Below are positions 55,590 to 64,000 of a DNA stretch of 64,000 nt, piece by piece. Location: positions 1,040,501 through 1,104,500 of the forward strand of contig NW_018343964.1 in the NCBI RefSeq assembly GCF_002099425.1, read 5' to 3'. This stretch comes from Phascolarctos cinereus. Lineage: Eukaryota > Chordata > Mammalia > Diprotodontia > Phascolarctidae. A model generated the notes under the pieces. That model saw only the letters and a list, made by a program, of their open reading frames with translations, was not told where the DNA came from and did no database searches. Made by a program: the position numbers and the translations under genes. Within the stretch, counting starts at the first letter, position 1, and each line of letters begins with the position of its first letter.

Positions 55590-57402
55590 TATAAAAATGA
55601 TAAGAAAAGAAAGAAAGGGTAAAGTAGAAAAGAAAAGGTATACCCAACTGAATGCAGAGTTCCAGAGAACAGAAAGAAGAAATAAGAAAGTTTTCTTACA
55701 TGAGCAATGCAAAGGTACAGTAGAAAACAATAGAATGGGAAAGGCAAGAGACCTCTTCAAGAAAATTAGAGATATCAACAAAACTTTTCATGCAAAAATG
55801 GACATGAGAAAATGGAAGAGACTTAACAGAAGCAGAAGAGATTAAAAACAGGTGGCAAGAATACACGAAAGAACTATAAAAGATTTTAACATCACAGATA
55901 ACCATAATGATGGGGTTATTGGTCTAGAGGCAGATATCCTGGGGAATGAAGTAAAGTGGGCCTTAGGTAGCATTGCTAATAACAAGGCTAGTGGAGGTGC
56001 TGGAATTTCAGCTGAGCTATTTGAAATCCTAAAAGATGATGCCATTAAAGTGTTGCACTCAATATATCAGCAAATTTGGAAAACTCAGCAGTGGTAACTA
56101 GATTAGAAAAGGTCAGTTTATGTCCCAATTCTAAAGAAGTACAATGCAAAGGAATATTCAAATTATCAAATGATTGCACTCATTTTGCACCCCAGCAAGG
56201 GTATGTTTAAGATTTTGTAAGCTAGGCTTCAGCAATATGTGAACTGAGAATTACCAGAAGAGCAAGATAGTTTTTAAAGAGGCAGAGGAAGTAGAGACAG
56301 AATCACTAATATTTGCTGGATTATGGAGAAAGCCAGGGATTTTCAGGAAAAAAATCTACTTCTGCTTCATTGAATACAATAAAGCTTTTGACTGTGTGGA
56401 ACACAACAAAATGTGGCAAGTTGTCAAAGAGATAGGAGTACCAGATCACCTTACTTGTCTCCTAAGAAACCTGTATGTGGGGTCAAGAAGCAACAGGTAG
56501 AACCAAATATGGAATGACTGATCGGTTTAAAATTGGGAAGGAAGTAAAACAAAGTTACATATAGTCACATATTGAATGTATATGCAGAATACATTATGTG
56601 AAATGAGTGGCTGGACAAATCAAAAGCTGAAATTAAGGTTGTCAGGAGAAATATCAATAATCTCAGATATGCAGACCATTTTGATGGAAGAAAGTGTAGA
56701 ATTAAGAAGCTCCTTAATGAGGGTGAAAGAGGACAGTGCAAAAATTAACTTGAAGCTTAACATAAAAAACCTAATATTTTCGCAAGTAGTCCCACCATTG
56801 CCTGGCAAATAAATGGAGAAAAAATGGAAGCAATGTCAGCTTTTATATTCTTAGGCTCAAAGATCACTGCAGATGGCAACTGCAGCCATGAAATTAAAAG
56901 ACACTTGCTCTTTGGAAGCAAATCTATGGCAAATTTGGAGAGCAGACTAAAAAGCAAAGACATCACCTTGTTGACAAAGGCCCATAAAGTCAATATAGCA
57001 AGGTGTGGTTGTGAGACTTGGGCTAAAGCAAAGTTGAGTACCATGGAATCAACCCTTTCAAATTATGATGCTGGAGAAGACTTTTGAGAGTTCCTTGGAG
57101 AGCAAGAAGATAAAATAAGTTAATACTTATAGAAATCAATTCAGGCTATTCACTGGAAGGTCAAATCCTGAAGCTGAAACTTATGTATTTTGGCCACATA
57201 AGGAGAAGATGTGACTAATTTGAAAAGAGCTTGATATTGGGAAAGATTAAAGGCAAAAAGAAGAGGAGATGGTAGAGGATGAGATGGATAGGTAGTGTCA
57301 TAGGAAAAGTGGACATGAACTTGGACAGATTTTGAGAGATAGTAGACAATAGCAGGGCCTGGAGTCAGATAGGACTGAACAATTAAACAACAACAACAAA
57401 TG
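55590..57402 (+). mobile_element. RTE-clade (BovB-like) LINE, 5'-truncated
   Basis: Translations in successive frames follow BovB/RTE ORF2 from the region before RT to the 3' end. 55597-55845: YTQLNAEFQRTERRNKKVF, RDLFKKIRDINKTFHAKM. 55900-56097: DNHNDGVIGLEADILGNEVK, WALGSIANNKASGGAGISAE, DDAIKVLHSIYQQIWKTQQW (finger and palm start). About 56362-56420: CFIEYNKAFDCVEHNKMWQ, motif A with its aspartate. 56660: LRYADHF, motif C with the second catalytic D changed to H. 56824-57087: FLGSKITADGNCSHEIKRH, KDITLLTKAHKVN, CGCETWAK. The 3' end has a short (AAC)n. The endonuclease half is missing. Multiple frame changes and stops make it dead. BovB is known for cross-species transfer; RTE copies are also established in marsupials, so transfer cannot be judged here. 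Confidence 0.9.
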
Positions 57403-57404
57403 TC

Positions 57405-57642
57405 AGAATGAATAGATTGTTGGGCCTGCAGTCAGGAAGACAAGTTCAAATTTGGCCTCAGATATTAACTACCTGTATGACCTTGGACAAATCATATAAC
57501 TTCTCTCTGTCTCAGTTACCTCAACTGTAAAATGAAGTTTGTAATAGCACATACCTGAGAGTGTTAATATAAGAATCAAATGATACATTTGTAAATTGCT
57601 TATCACAGTGCCTGATACATAGTAGGTGCATAATAAATACTT
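57405..57642 (+). mobile_element. tRNA-derived SINE, MIR-like tail, abutting RTE
   Basis: Head GATTGTTGGGCCTGCAGTCA, B-box-like AAGTTCAAATTTGGCC, core TCAACTGTAAAATGAAGTTT, then AAGAATCAAATGATACATTT and TGCCTGATACATAGTAGGTG. It follows the (AAC)n end of the RTE almost without a gap. Confidence 0.82.
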
Positions 57643-58789
57643 TTTCCTCCTTCCTCCTTCTTCACTTCGCTATCATCATCCCATCTATCCCAAACAATGA
57701 TTCTATCTCTTTTCAATCCTCTTCTTTCTCCAGTTAGCTTTTTTGTTTGAATTTACTTTTTAAAAATGTGTTATATTTTATTTTTCCCAATTACATGTAA
57801 AAAAATTTAACATCCTTTTTTTTTTAAATTTTGAGTCCCAAATTCTCTCCTTCCTTCCACTCATCCCTCATTGAGAAGTCAAGAAATTTGACATAGGTTG
57901 TATATATGTAGTCATGAAAAACACATTTCCATGTAAGTCATTCTATGAAAGAAAACACAGACAAAACCACAAGAAAAATAAAGTAAAGAAAAAGTATATT
58001 TGATCTGCATTCAGGTTCCACCAGTTCCTTCTCTGGAGATGGAAAGTGTCTTTCATCATAAGTCCTACAGAATTGTCTTGGATCATTGTAGAGCTGAGAA
58101 TAGCTAAATTATTCATAGTAGATCATCATAAAATATTGCTGTTACTGCTTCTCCTGGTTCTGCTCATTTCACTTTCTATCAGTTCATGTAAGTCTTCCCA
58201 TGATTTATTTTTCTGACAGCATACTGCTTATCATTTCTTAAAGCACAATAGTATTCCATCACAATCACATAAAATAACTTTTTCAGCCATTCCCCAATTG
58301 ATGGACATCCCCTCAATTTCCAATTCTTTGCCACCACTAAAAGCTGATATAAATATTATTTATACACATAGGTCCTTTTAGTTCTATTGCTTGATGAAGG
58401 GTATGCATGGTCTTATAGCCCTTTGTGCATAATTCCAAATTGTTCGCCAGAACGTTTAATCAGTATACAACTTCACCAATAGTGTTTTAGTGTTTTAATT
58501 TTCCCATGTCTCATTCAGCATTTGTCATTTTCCTTTTCTGTCATATTAGCCAATCTGACAGGTGCGAGGTAGTAGCTCAGAGTTGTTTTAATTTGCATTT
58601 CTTTCATCAATAACAATTTAGAGCATTTTTATATAACTATAGATAGCTTTGATTATTTTTTTCTGAAAACTGACTGTTCATATCCTTTGGTCATTTATCA
58701 ATTGAGGAATGACTCCTATTTCTATCAATTTGATGCAGTTTTCTATATGTCTGAGAAAGGAAGTCTTTATGAAAGAAACTCACTTTTTA

Positions 58790-59859
58790 TGCTTTTCTTG
58801 AGCCTTGTATTTAAAAATCAAATTCTCTATTCAGCTCTGGTCTTTTCATCAGGAATGTTTGAAAGTCCTCTATCTCATTCAATTTCCACTTTTTTCCCCT
58901 AAAGGATTATATTCAGTTTTGCTGGGTAGATGATTCTTGGTTCTAATTCTAGCTCCTTTGCCCTCCAGAATATCATATTCCAATGCATCTGATCCTTTAA
59001 TGTAGAAGCTTCTAAATATTGTATTATCCTAACTGTGGCACCATGATATTTGAATCATCTCTTTTTGGCTGCTTGTAGTATTTTCTTGATCTGGGAGGTC
59101 TGGAATTTGACTATAATCCTGGGAGTTTTCTTTTGGGGATCTCTTTCAAAAAGTTATCGGTGGATTCTTTCAATTCCTATTTTACCCTCTGGTTCTAGAA
59201 TATCAGGGCAGTTTTCCTTAATAATATCTCAAAAGATGATGTCTACCCTATTTTTTGATCAAGACTTTCAGGTGGTCCATTAAGTCTTAAATTATCTGTC
59301 CAGGATCCATTTTCCAGGTCGGTTCTTTTTTTCCAATGATATATATTTCACTTTTTTTCATTATTTTGATTTTGTTTGATTGTTTCTCAATGTCTTATAA
59401 TCATTAGCTTCCACTTGGCCAATTCTAACTTTTAAGGAATTATTTTCTTCAGTGAACTTTTGTACCTCCTTTTCCATCTAGCCAATTCTACTTTTTAAGG
59501 GGTTCTTGTCTTTATTAGATTTCCGTGCCTCTTTTACCATTTGGCTTATTCTGTTTTTTAAGGTGTTATTTTCTTCAGTACTTTTTTTTTTGTGCCTCCT
59601 TTACCAAACTGTTGACTCTTTCTTCACGAGTTTCTTACATCATTCTCATTTCTCTTCCCAATTTTTCCTCTACTACTATTACTTGATTTTTAAAATCCTT
59701 CTTGAGCTCTTGCATGGCCTGAGACCAATTCCTATTTTTCTTTGAGGCTTTGGATGCATTGATTTTGACTTTGTTGTCTGCTGAGTGTGTATTTTGATCC
59801 TTCCTGTCGGCACTGTAATGATGTATGGTCAGAATTTTGTTTTTCTGTTGTTTTCTCAT
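58790..59859 (-). pseudogene. L1 ORF1 remnant
   Basis: Starts MRKQQKNKILTIHHYSADRK at 59859, with SKKNRNWSQAMQELKKDF and KNQVIVVEEKLGREMR leading toward the coiled coil (74 intact codons). The RRM region is visible on the minus strand near 59130-59010, and the carboxy-terminal region near 58800-58850 matches GAAAAGACCAGAGCTGAATA of the copy at 5290. Compared with the copy at 45.3-46.3 kb the coiled-coil DNA (59400-59640) holds repeated units with AATTGGCC-like and AAGTTCACTGAAGAAAATAA sequence. Closed by stops. Confidence 0.78.
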
Positions 59860-59864
59860 TTTCC

Positions 59865-60614
59865 AGCCTATTTGTTAATTTTTAACTCCATGCTAAAGTG
59901 GGGCTCTGCTTCCCAAATGGGAAGTGGAGGGGACACTTTCCCAAGCTTCAGGTTTTTTTCTGCAGCTCTTTTCAGAGGTAATTCTGGGGACCTATAAGTT
60001 TTTGGCTCTTTCAAGGTGGTATTATCTAGGGAGAGATGTATTTACTACTCTCCTGTACTGTGTCCTGGTTTGTGAGCCACAATAAGCACTCTTTTCAACC
60101 CTGGAACAATGACTGGGGCCCCTGCTCCCCAGAAGACCACAAGCTCTGCTATGCTAGTGCTCCTCTTTGCACTGGGATGAAGACCTGGGACTGAGACAAT
60201 TCAATTATAAGCAATACAACAGAGTCCTGCCTCTGGTGCCAGCAAAGGGACCCCTGTATATCTCATTCTGACCCACTGTCCAATCCCCTTACCATCTATG
60301 GGTTGAGAGGTCTGGAAACCGCCACTGCTGATAATGATTTAGTTGCCCAAAGCCTGCTCCTGGTTTGCTTTGGCCAAGTTTTCGCTGATACAGCCTGTGC
60401 TGGACTGTGCTGCTTTCTCACCTTAGTGCAACAGACCTTTCCTGACAACTATCTAAGTGATCTTAGACTGGAAAATTGTTTCACTTCATCTTTTTGTGGG
60501 TTCTGCTGCTCTAGAATTTGTTTAGAGTAATAATTTGAAGGTATCTGGAGGTATTTGGGGGAGAGTTCAGATGAGTGCTTGTCTTTACTCTGCCATTTTG
60601 GATCCATCATCCCC
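59865..60614 (-). promoter_or_regulatory. L1 5' UTR / internal promoter region
   Basis: About 750 bp, GC-richer, aligned with the fragment at 30515-31069 (CTGGTTTGTGAGCCACAATA, GCACTCTTTTCAACCCTGG, GTGGGTTCTGCTGCTCTAGA). The terminal CAAAATGGC at 60592-60600 (reverse) is a one-base variant of the YY1 site seen at 47114. Confidence 0.65.
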
Positions 60615-60615
60615 T

Positions 60616-61540
60616 AATTCACTTTAAAAACCCTATCCTTATCCCTTTGTTATACTTAGTTTTCCTCATCATACTTAGCTCATCACATATGCTAAGTACT
60701 TAACAAAGCTTTAAACAACATGTAAATATTAGTTGCTAGTACTATTTACTACTACTACTACTACTACTACTACTCTCTTGTGCTTTAGTACTCCTCTTCC
60801 TATAGGACCATGTTACTCTTTCTATAATCATCTGACCTTGCTTTCTACCTTCTGTCTGTGTCTTGTTAAATCTAAGTTCATTGGTGGATTTTCTGTTTGA
60901 GTCATTTGTGTGAAGGGAAAGATAGTCACAACAGTTTGCCTCAAAAGTTTATGAGTGTATATAATGCTTTTAACATTAAGTATTCACCCAACCTCCTTGC
61001 CCCAGCTGCTATGGCCTCCCTAAATCATTATTCAAAATCTGCAACACAGGTCCCTGAATCAGAAACCACAACTGAACAGATAAAGATAACAAGATATGGT
61101 TCAGATGCTAACTAGAAGAGGAGTTAAAACACACAGCCAACACCACCTTTATGATAGCTGATGGATAGTTGGCATTTGTTTTCTAATAAAGAGAGAAGTT
61201 TGTGGGTTTTTTGTTTTGGGGGGAGGTTTTTTTTGTTTTTGCTTTTGCTTTGTTTTGTTTCGTTTTTTTGCTTATGGCACCAGACTACATAGTTCTGCCT
61301 CTGCAACTAGCTCAGTGACTAACTGAAGGTTTTACAAAGTCATTATTAAGTGAATATGAAGTTCCTCATGGAGGATTACTATTCATGGTGTCTTAGCGGG
61401 GAAAAGGATAGTTTCCTTAAGAAAAAAAAAAGTTGTATGGCTCATTCTGGAATGGCTGAGACTCTGGCCTTGTGATGACATTCAGATTTCCTCCTCTGTT
61501 CACTTTGACATCAGCATCTAAACCTACAAATATTTTACCT
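60616..61540. other. Unassigned DNA
   Basis: Contains an ACT trinucleotide array (60752-60775) and a T/G-rich tract (61200-61270). No gene or named repeat. Confidence 0.45.
60750..60775. repeat. (ACT)n microsatellite
   Basis: About eight ACT units. Confidence 0.93.
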
Positions 61541-61544
61541 TCAC

Positions 61545-61905
61545 TTAATGGATGATCAATCTTATAAATGTATTATTAAACTTAAGCTCTGCTTTTGTTT
61601 CTCCGGATTTAGTAAAATTATTGTGCTCTTTCATATATTGGCAGGACCAGCTGAAAAAAAAATTTAGCAGTGTAGGTAAAATTGAATTTTCCACTCCAGA
61701 GCACACAATTTGGTATGGATCTGAAGTGTCCACATCAAGGCTGTACTTAAGAAAACTTGGAATTGACAGCCCTTTAGACGTGCCATCATGGGTAGCTACC
61801 AGTTTGGTTGGCCTGTGTCTAAAGTTACCCCTTTCAGTTGAAACTGTAATTTGTTTTGTGTATGTATACACATACATACATACACGTATATATACATAAA
61901 TACAT
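61545..61905. other. Unexplained segment open on both strands
   Basis: A plus frame of 115 codons (61552-61899; includes STPEHTIWYGSEVSTSRLYL and RKLGIDSPLDVPSWVATSLV) and a minus frame of 144 codons (61545-61979; includes RHRPTKLVATHDGTSKGLSI) both run through the same DNA. Base composition is balanced, unlike its AT-rich flanks. On the plus strand ATTGGCAG then GACCAGCTGAAAA and GTGTAGGTAAA look like splice sites around a 31-base exon, but such signals are common by chance. I recognise no domain. Confidence 0.35.
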
Positions 61906-62000
61906 ATATACACACATATGTATCTAAACTCTGGAAAATATATATATATATATATGTGAATATATACACATATACACATACATATATGTATATTTATATA
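61860..62000. repeat. Cryptic AT/AC simple repeat
   Basis: TACATACATACACG, then TATATATATA runs and CACATATACACATACATATA. Degenerate array. Confidence 0.85.
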
Positions 62001-62009
62001 CTTTTTTTT

Positions 62010-62145
62010 TGGTCTTCAGAAGAACTGGATTCAAATTCTAGTCCTGTGGGGGTTTTTTAATGTTTTTTATGCCTTCCACAAATCATTTGATCTTTTTAGT
62101 CTTTTGTTTCAACACCTGTAAAATGAGGTTTATGATTCTATGACT
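62010..62145 (+). mobile_element. MIR-type SINE fragment
   Basis: GGATTCAAATTCTAGTCCTG, CACAAATCATTTGATCTTTT, CACCTGTAAAATGAGGTTTA: B box and core of MIR. Confidence 0.62.
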
Positions 62146-62147
62146 TA

Positions 62148-62336
62148 ACTTGGGGTGGGGAATGTGTAGCCCTCTAGGTCTTTAAGTATAGCCCTTTGAC
62201 TGAATCCAAACTTCACATAACAAAATCTTTAATTAAGGAGACTTGTTTTATGAAGTTTGGATTCAGTAAAAGGACCACACTTGAGGACCTAGAAGGGCAC
62301 ATGTGGCCTTAAGGCCACAGGTTTCCCACCCCTGAT
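62148..62336 (+). mobile_element. Nonautonomous hAT (Charlie-like) MITE, both ends present
   Basis: Left end TTGGGGTGGGGAATGTGTAG, right end AAGGCCACAGGTTTCCCACC-CCTG; these pair as inverted repeats with several mismatches. Inner arms CCCTTTGACTGAATCCAAAC and GTTTGGATTCAGTAAAAGGA also pair. About 190 bp, no coding capacity. Same family as 18368-18526. Confidence 0.8.
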
Positions 62337-62339
62337 ATC

Positions 62340-62858
62340 AAACCTGAGGCTTTTACATATCACAAATCAAAGAAAAAAACATAAGAGTTCTTATCATTTG
62401 AAGAGAATTGAATTACTTTTAAAAATTAATTTAAAACATTTCTACTGGTATGCTATACCCTTCAGAGAAAATGAATGTTCATTTTTAAAAATTATATCCC
62501 CCACTCCTAGCTCTGTTACCATTTTTTGTGAATCTCAAAAAAGGATTTTAAAAATCAAGTAAGACAGGTAGAGAAAAAATTGGGAAGAGAAATGAGTGAT
62601 GCAAGAAAATCATGAAAAATGAGTCAACAGTCAAGTGCTCAATGTCACATACTTATCAAAACCAACTTTGAAATGAGTAGAATTTATTTTTGTTCAAGTC
62701 TTATCTCTGTGATTTTCCCCAAAAATGACACAAATTTAGTAATTGAACATTGTTTGATATATTCAAGTTGAGTTATTTTTACATAATGCAATGCCTAGAA
62801 ATATTAGAACACTTTTCATGCTGAACTGTGGTAAGATAATTTGAAAATCTAGAAATAT
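62340..62858. other. Unassigned AT-rich DNA
   Basis: No feature recognised. Confidence 0.5.
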
Positions 62859-62859
62859 T

Positions 62860-63088
62860 GGAGTATATATAGAAGAGAGTGACTAGGATTAAGAATCTGA
62901 GAAATAAACAGTATGAACTGGGGGTATTCAATATAAAGAAGAGAAGATGAAAGATGGACATAATGGCTGTCTTCAAATATTTGAAGAACTTGTACATGCA
63001 ATAGGAAGATGTGTTATATGATGCTCTATAGGAAAAAAAATAAAAATAATGGTTTAAATTGACAGAGGTAGGAAATTTTTGTTTCAGA
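62860..63088 (+). mobile_element. CR1/L3-type LINE 3' fragment
   Basis: AACTGGGGGTATTCAATATA-AAGAAGAGAAGATGAAAGAT then GGCTGTCTTCAAATATTTGA. This fits the ancient CR1/L3 phrase GGAGAAGAGAAG-GACATGATAGC-GTCTTCAAGTATTTGAAG. Diverged. Confidence 0.6.
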
Positions 63089-63104
63089 AAGAAGGGAATA
63101 TATA

Positions 63105-63132
63105 CATACCTGCATCTATATCTATATATCTA

Positions 63133-63163
<31 letters not shown>

Positions 63164-63835
63164 ATGTATATATATATACACACACATACATATATGTGTG
63201 CATGCATGTATGTACGTACACATGCACGTGTACATATACATATGCACATATATGTGTCGATACACATTTACATAAAAATTTATATTTCATATATCATGTA
63301 CAGATATACACACAAGTATGCAAGTATAGACATGTGTATAGAAATGTATGCACATATACATGTACTTAGATCACATAGTTTTATTTATATGATATACACA
63401 TTATACAAGCATAAACATATGTATAACATATACCTATGTTTAAACTGCATATATATCTACACATACACACATTTAAATCCTATTAAACATATCTATGTAT
63501 TTAAAAATATATATACATTTAAATGTATATATGTGTACATAAATATTTATAATTATAGTTTATAGGTATATATGCATACATATGTTTATGGCATATAGTA
63601 CACAAATATATGTGTATACACATACTTTAAATGTGTGTATATATATGTGTGTGTGTGTACACATACATTTACAGATATAGTTTAAATATGGGTATATATG
63701 TATATACATATATTATATATATATACCTGTCTATGCTTGTATACATACGTACATTCATATTCATGTATAGGCATAAATATATACACACATAAACACATAG
63801 CAATATGCATGAATATATTAAAGGAAGTTATAAAT
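63105..63835. repeat. Large cryptic simple-repeat tract (TATC, AT, AC, ACATAT)
   Basis: About 730 bp dominated by alternating purine-pyrimidine sequence: TATC units at 63130-63165, then mixed TATATA, CACACA, ACATACATAT and TGTGTG patches. The 168- and 96-codon forward frames here are low-complexity Tyr/Ile/His artefacts. Confidence 0.92.
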
Positions 63836-64000
63836 ATATTCATGAAAGTTTTAATACTCAATTATTATTTTGTCCAAACTTGTAAATTCATCAGTTTAGG
63901 GAACTCTAGAATGGAAATACCTTACTGATACAATCAGCAACATCTTTATTACTTAGCATTTTAGAAATTTGCTCTGGGCCTTCGGAGGTTAATAATAGTA

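Larger units (their letters stand above)
57765..60614 (-). mobile_element. L1 with internal ORF2 deletion (5' UTR + ORF1 + 3' end)
   Basis: On the minus strand the 5' end is at 60614 (GGGGATGATGGATCCAAAAT-GGCAGAG), then 5' UTR, ORF1 from ATG 59859 to about 58790, and directly the last part of ORF2 and 3' UTR (58788-57765). ORF2-end landmarks, read on the plus strand: AGCCAATCTGACAGGTGCGA, TTAATTTGCATTTCTTTCAT, TTCATATCCTTTGGTCATTT, TATTCCATCACAATCACATA. The 3' terminus is CCCAATTACATGTAAAAA. Possible diverged target duplication: GAATTTACTTTTTAAAAA at 57751 versus TAATTCACTTTAAAAA at 60615. Confidence 0.85.

Noticed and set aside
63059-63565. 168-codon forward frame
   Set aside because: Tyr/Ile/His low-complexity translation of the AT/AC simple-repeat tract.

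Overview
This 64 kb window looks like intergenic or deep intronic DNA from a marsupial (metatherian) genome. I found no host protein-coding gene, RNA gene, CRISPR array or operon. The marsupial call rests on repeat content, read against family consensus sequences from memory: tRNA-derived SINEs whose 3' tail matches an RTE/BovB-type LINE, a diverged RTE/BovB LINE, many LINE-2 copies, and L1 elements with a marsupial-type 5' UTR and 3' UTR. AT richness, scarce CpG and many long microsatellites fit a mammal. I cannot say which marsupial lineage it is.

Layout: 0-3.6 kb holds simple repeats, a palindromic mariner-like MITE and an L2 LINE, then unassigned AT-rich DNA. 3.6-8.9 kb holds two copies of one composite repeat unit, the first split by a 2.43 kb ORF1-only L1 derivative. 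9-17.6 kb is MIR/MIR3 relics, an L1 3' end carrying a nested SINE, and a short 5'-complete but 3'-truncated L1 with a 14-bp target-site duplication. 18-25 kb is hAT and L2 territory, including a long hAT element with recognisable antisense transposase, split by an L2. 25-44 kb is mostly unassigned AT-rich DNA with scattered SINE, MIR, L2 and L1 3' fragments and a 138-bp hexanucleotide array. 44.6-47.7 kb is an L2 split by a full 5'-to-3' L1 derivative with an 11-bp target-site duplication. 50-55.4 kb is L2-rich, with a tail-to-tail pair in which both copies lack the reverse-transcriptase core. 55.6-57.4 kb is the RTE/BovB LINE with a SINE directly behind it. 57.8-60.6 kb is an L1 derivative in which ORF1 joins straight to the 3' end of ORF2. 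60.6-64 kb ends in unassigned DNA, a hAT MITE, a CR1/L3 fragment and a large cryptic AT/AC simple repeat.

How the parts relate: the window is a stratified record of retrotransposition. L1-derived elements sit inside L2 and inside an older composite repeat; SINEs sit inside L1 and L2. The RTE LINE and the SINEs that share its tail are present side by side, consistent with RTE machinery copying those SINEs. The points most worth a second look are the L1 derivatives that keep the 5' UTR and ORF1 but lack most or all of ORF2, an open frame in the L1 5' UTR seen in more than one copy, and two stretches (53.6-54.4 kb and 61.5-61.9 kb) that I could not assign to any repeat. All repeat family names come from memory and were not checked against a library.
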